Below are positions 60,431-64,000 of a DNA stretch of 64,000 nt, one piece after another. The first letter of the stretch is position 1. Each line of letters begins with the position of its first letter. The notes below the pieces were generated by a model that saw only the letters and a list, made by a program, of their open reading frames with translations, searched no databases and had not been told where the DNA came from. The position numbers were made by a program, and so were the translations under genes. The stretch comes from Poriferisodalis sp965237655 (GTDB taxonomy: Bacteria; Actinomycetota; Acidimicrobiia; Acidimicrobiales; Poriferisodalaceae): assembly GCF_965237655.1 (NCBI RefSeq), contig NZ_CBDEGB010000002.1, positions 682,001 through 746,000 on the forward strand, read 5' to 3'.

Positions 60431-62253
60431 GTGAGTCCCCGCAGTGCTGTTCAACGGTTCGTGCCGATCGCCGCGCTGCTGGCCGCAGCAGTTGCAGCAT
60501 CGAGCCTGCCCGGCTGTGGCTCGGGCGATGCGGATGTCCCTGCTCCTGCCGATCTGTCCGCGGGCCCCGTACTGCAGTGGACCGATCTGGATCTCGAATT
60601 CGACTTCCCGCTGTCGTTGGAGACCACGAGTGACGGGCGCGTCGTGGCCGTCGGCGGAATTTCTGACGGGGCCTTCGTTGCCCACGTGACCGGCAACGGC
60701 GAGGTTTGGACGGCGTTGCCGCTACCGGACGGCATCGCGCCGCTCGCAGTGGATGGGACCGACGATCGCTGGGTGATGATCGGCGCTCCGCCAGGCCTCC
60801 ACGACGTTGACGAGGGTGTTTTCGGGCGCGTGTTCTTCACAGACAACGACGGATCGTCCTGGACCGAGGCGATGCTTGGTGGCCACCTGACGAGCCATTG
60901 CCCGAGTACGCGACCAGGTCGACGCGGGTGGTCGAGGCGCTTACGTCGGGCGACCAGATGGTCGTTGCCGTCCTCACCTACTCCGGCTTTGACCTCGAGT
61001 CGCTCCTCGCCGACCGGGGCCGGATACCCGACGGTGAGTTCATGGCGTATTGGGAACCGGATGAAGAATCGCTGACGGTCTGGTTCAGAGACCTTGGGCC
61101 AGTTGACGGCAGGCCCGATGAGACCGAGGTCACACTGACCTACGCCGAACTCGGACTGACGTCCGCACAGGTGGAGATCGTCCGGAACGTTGAGAGCGAC
61201 GCGCTCATCCATCTGTTTGCCGGCGACGACGCGGTACTCGGCTGGGTGGGGTCCTTCGGCGGATCGGACGCGGTGGGGAGGTGGACGAACGAGGGTTTCG
61301 TGCTGTTGCTCGATGACTGGTCGCATGTGCCGCCGCGGCCGCGTGTGCCGAAGGGACCAGATTCCGAAGGCGTCATCCTGGTCGTCGCCCGGGATGACCC
61401 CAGCCGGCTCTCGTCCGCGGATGGCCGTGCCTGGCGAGCTGACCCGCTGAGTCCGTACGCGGACAGTTCGCGTCGCGAATCCTCAGTGGTCGACGCCACC
61501 GGCACGGTCTGGTCGACATGGCGCGCGTCGGATGGTCGCTGGGTGAGTATCCGTACCGACGGCGACAGCGGATCGCCGCAGGAGACGTCCCGCTTCGAGG
61601 GCATCCGCCTCATTGAGCCGCTGGCCGTCGGGGAGGCGGGCCTTGCGGCTGTGGCGTGGCCGCACATGCCAGACCGCTGGTCCTTTGCGCGCGCGGGTCG
61701 CATAGTGAAGGACGGATACCAACTGCGTTACGACGAACCCGAAGGGGGCGTGACGCTGTGGAACCTGACGGCCGACACAACGGAGCGTGAGTTCTCCAGC
61801 AGGAACATCGAAGCGCCGGAGGGCGTCCGGCAGGTGGGTCACGGGCAGTCGTATCAGCTCATATTCGAGAATCTCGACGTCGGCGATGAGCTGGTGACGT
61901 TTACCGCGGCCGATCTCGAGGCAGTGTTCGGTCGCTGTTGGTGGACTTCGGGAAGACCCAATGTGTTCTCGACGCAGGCTTCCTGGGGTGCCGGTGTCTT
62001 TCCCGAATTCAGGGAGTGGGTGGGATGGTCCACCGATGGATCCGAATGGGGCTGGCAGTCGATCACCGATGCGTTTGATCTGTGCGGGGCGGGAACAGAC
62101 ATCAGCTTTGCCGTCGGCAGCGACTTCGTCATCGCGCTCGCCCAGGGATTCGACCTATCGCCGAGCATTCCCAACAATTCCGACGACGAACACGAGGCCC
62201 AGACCTCCGGCATTCACCAATGGTTCATCGCCCGCATTCCCGGTCCTGCCTAG
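60431..62253 (+). pseudogene. Exported beta-propeller-like lipoprotein, frameshifted
   Basis: From the GTG at 60431 the frame gives a lipoprotein signal (SLPGC, Cys29), then QWTDLDLEFDFPLSLETTSD and TDNDGSSWTEAM, and loses homology near 60880. A second frame from about 60886 takes over with DEPLPEYATRSTRVVEALTS and runs to 62253. The paralogue starting at 62301 shows the two halves belong together (it has DPELPEHA at the join). Short strand-turn units with D-G-x-x-W suggest sialidase-like BNR repeats. It is either a true frameshift or a one-base sequencing error. Confidence 0.72.
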
Positions 62254-62300
62254 TCCGCCCCGGTGCACGGACCGCGATCCGCGATGTCGGGCGCGCACAT

Positions 62301-62408
62301 ATGCTCGGTTCGGTGGGTCGTCAGTGGCGTCTGAGCGCAGTGAAGCGCCTGCCCATGCTCGGTTCGGTGGGTCGTCAGTGGCGTCTGAGCGCAGTGAAGC
62401 GCCTGCCC
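62301..62408 (+). repeat. Perfect 54-bp tandem duplication of a gene start
   Basis: Bases 62301-62354 and 62355-62408 are identical, each beginning with ATG and encoding MLGSVGRQWRLSAVKRLP. The duplication gives the following lipoprotein gene two equivalent start codons in frame. Confidence 0.95.
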
Positions 62409-64000
62409 ACGTTGTCTGCGACGGCTGTCGCTGTCTGGGCTCTAGTGGGCTGCGGAGGCAGTGGCCCCGTTGTCGTCGACGCGGAGGGCGGCGACGAGCA
62501 GGTACAGGTTCAGGAGATCGACGGAGAATCGAGTGGCGCGGAACAGGAGGTCATGACGGTTGGCACTGAAGCGCCCGCGCTGGGGGACACCGAACAGTCA
62601 GGAACCGAGGCATCCGTGCCGGCGTCGGCTGAGATCGACGTGGATGATTCAGGCGCATTGTCGCCGGAGGGATTGTCCACCGGGCCGGTGCTCCAGTGGA
62701 CGGAATGGGAGTTTCCATTCGATGTCGACTATGTCCACGCGATGGAGTCTTCCGCAGGCGGCCGCATTGTTGTTGTCGGCGGTCCGCTCCCGACCGCAGT
62801 GCAGGCGTTCGTCAGCGACGACACCACCTCGTGGACACCGGTGGTGTTGCCCGAAGGGATATTCCCGTTCAGCCTCGATCTGTCCGGCCCGCGCTGGGCA
62901 CTCGCCGGGTGGCCAACCGGAGGACCGCTTGAGAGCGAACGGAGCGACGACAACGTCTCGCTTCCGGTCTTCATCTCCGACGACCAAGGATTGACGTGGG
63001 ACGAAGTCACATTCCGCGCAGCCTCACGTGATCCTGAGCTGCCTGAGCATGCCAGCCTGACGCCCGGTGTGGTCACGGTCTACACCTCTGGTGAACGGGT
63101 CGTTGCAGCGGTCCAGAGCTTCGTCGAATTCGACCAGTCGGCGTTGTCGCCCGAACAGCAGCAGTTGGTCGATGACCGGGAAATCGACACTCGCCTGCGG
63201 CTCTTCGCAGGCAATGGCGTCGAACTCACCGAGACGGGCTCCTTCAAAGGATGGGCCGCTGGCGGAGCCGCCACGACTGACGGCTTCGTGCTGCTGTTGC
63301 GAACCGACGACGGGCTGGAATTGCTGACATCGCATGACGGGTCCGTCTGGAGCACCGAACCACTCGCGGGCGGCCAGGCAGGGGAATTTCCCGGCACATA
63401 TGCCTTTGCCGACGACGGAACAGTCTGGGGTGCCGTTCCACACGCTGAGGGAACTCGGATCGAACGCATTCGCCGCGGCGAGACTGCGAGCGCGTCGGCG
63501 TTGCTGGGTGGCCTCGACGCCGTGATCCGGTTGTCGACGGGTCCTCCGGGACTCGCGGCGCTGGCATGGCCGTCGCTGGACTCCGACGTGAGCAACGCCA
63601 ACATCGTTCCCTCGGGACGATTGGCGAAAGACGGCTACGAGTTGCGCTTCAACGAGCCCGTCGGAGGCTTGACCCTGTGGGATCTCACGGCCGACGCCGC
63701 CGTCTACGTGTTTGATGCCGAGGACCTTGCCAGCACCACGGCTCCCGAGGGAGTCAGGGAACAAGACGGCGCATCTTCCGACATCACGTTCGTGGATCCT
63801 GACACCGGCGAAGATCTCGTGACGTTCACGTTCGAGAAAATCGACGAAGCTGTAGGGCTGCCTTCAGGGGACGACATCGACGCGCCCGAGTACTGGGTGG
63901 GCTGGTCGGCAGATGGCACCGAGTGGGGATGGGAGTCGACCCGGGACGCGTTCGGCCTCGACGGCGGTGAAGTGAACGTCAACATTGCCGTCGGCGGGGA
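62301..64000 (+). CDS. Exported beta-propeller-like lipoprotein (partial)
   Basis: The frame is open from ATG 62301 to the window end (566 codons seen). Starting at the second ATG (62355) gives a normal signal with lipobox VGC (Cys33). An acidic, low-complexity linker of about 60 residues follows. The body then matches the preceding frameshifted gene: TGPVLQWTEWEFPFDVDYVH, FISDDQGLTWDEVTF, VNANIVPS-like and LAKDGYELRFNEPVGGLTLW, and WVGWSADGTEWGWESTRDAF. D-G-x-x-W units suggest a propeller of sialidase/BNR type. Function unknown; it is probably a surface protein arising from tandem duplication. Confidence 0.8.
   Translation, partial: MLGSVGRQWRLSAVKRLPMLGSVGRQWRLSAVKRLPTLSATAVAVWALVGCGGSGPVVVDAEGGDEQVQVQEIDGESSGAEQEVMTVGTEAPALGDTEQSGTEASVPASAEIDVDDSGALSPEGLSTGPVLQWTEWEFPFDVDYVHAMESSAGGRIVVVGGPLPTAVQAFVSDDTTSWTPVVLPEGIFPFSLDLSGPRWALAGWPTGGPLESERSDDNVSLPVFISDDQGLTWDEVTFRAASRDPELPEHASLTPGVVTVYTSGERVVAAVQSFVEFDQSALSPEQQQLVDDREIDTRLRLFAGNGVELTETGSFKGWAAGGAATTDGFVLLLRTDDGLELLTSHDGSVWSTEPLAGGQAGEFPGTYAFADDGTVWGAVPHAEGTRIERIRRGETASASALLGGLDAVIRLSTGPPGLAALAWPSLDSDVSNANIVPSGRLAKDGYELRFNEPVGGLTLWDLTADAAVYVFDAEDLASTTAPEGVREQDGASSDITFVDPDTGEDLVTFTFEKIDEAVGLPSGDDIDAPEYWVGWSADGTEWGWESTRDAFGLDGGEVNVNIAVGG

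Noticed and set aside
1..64000. tRNA, rRNA, riboswitch or insertion sequence
   Set aside because: No cloverleaf with a TTCGAATC-type arm, rRNA core sequence, transposase-like frame or terminal inverted repeat pair was recognised by eye; covariance-model searches could not be run.

Overview
The window is high-GC DNA from a free-living actinobacterium. Several features point to Actinomycetota: a mycothiol S-conjugate amidase (mca), LLM-class F420-type oxidoreductases, an imuA'-imuB-dnaE2 mutasome with GAAC-N4-GTTC SOS boxes, SCP2 and MaoC proteins, an actinobacterial-type DapD, and many GTG starts with 4-base stop/start overlaps. The mix of acyl-CoA, amidase and LLM genes suggests Acidimicrobiia, but that is inference. 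No rRNA, tRNA, CRISPR array or intact insertion sequence was seen.

Region by region. (1) 1-6.6 kb: a tightly coupled sugar or amino-sugar operon (M20 hydrolase, lipoprotein binding protein, permease, YhfX-like PLP enzyme, ATPase, ROK kinase, NagB deaminase). (2) 6.6-21.2 kb: a toxin-antitoxin and defence-like island. It holds Doc, an orphan HigA, Phd/VapC, a RelA/SpoT-domain protein with a small partner, and VapBC. It also holds a ruined type I restriction system (hsdR stub, hsdM with an in-frame TAA, no hsdS), a DUF5131 protein, and a four-gene overlapping operon MazE-MazF-RecQ/phosphoribosyltransferase-DprA-like. A frameshifted replication-relaxation gene ends the island. (3) 21.3-24.7 kb: a secreted protein preceded by a 14-base C tract (minus strand), an acyl-CoA dehydrogenase and small proteins. 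(4) 24.8-37.1 kb: the SOS mutasome, with imuA'-imuB separated from dnaE2 by six kilobases of minus-strand genes (M15 peptidase, FAH hydrolase, membrane protein, two amidases). dnaE2 has three SOS boxes at exact 15-bp spacing. A hairpin-forming palindromic repeat is embedded in the coding sequence of all three mutasome genes. (5) 37.1-57.8 kb: ordinary metabolism (GLFV dehydrogenase, thioredoxin-like lipoprotein, SLC41/MgtE transporter with a PhoU-TrkA_C partner, Mca, SCP2, a ChbG-like protein that has lost metal ligands, SNase, thiolase, enoyl-CoA hydratase, triple-Rid protein, MaoC, acyl-CoA dehydrogenase, a doubly broken CoA transferase, amidohydrolase), plus an AlbA/Schlafen-HATPase protein and a Fic protein. 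(6) 57.8-64 kb: an AAA/DUF4143 ATPase, dapD, and two paralogous lipoproteins, one frameshifted and one running off the end with a 54-bp duplication of its start.

A recurring theme is short in-frame tandem repeats in linkers (ADDDM, PSRNE, a 48-bp unit in the MaoC protein). Another is broken genes: at least seven reading frames are interrupted or truncated. The strongest candidates for something undescribed are the MazEF-RecQ/PRTase-DprA operon and the mutasome-restricted palindromic repeat.
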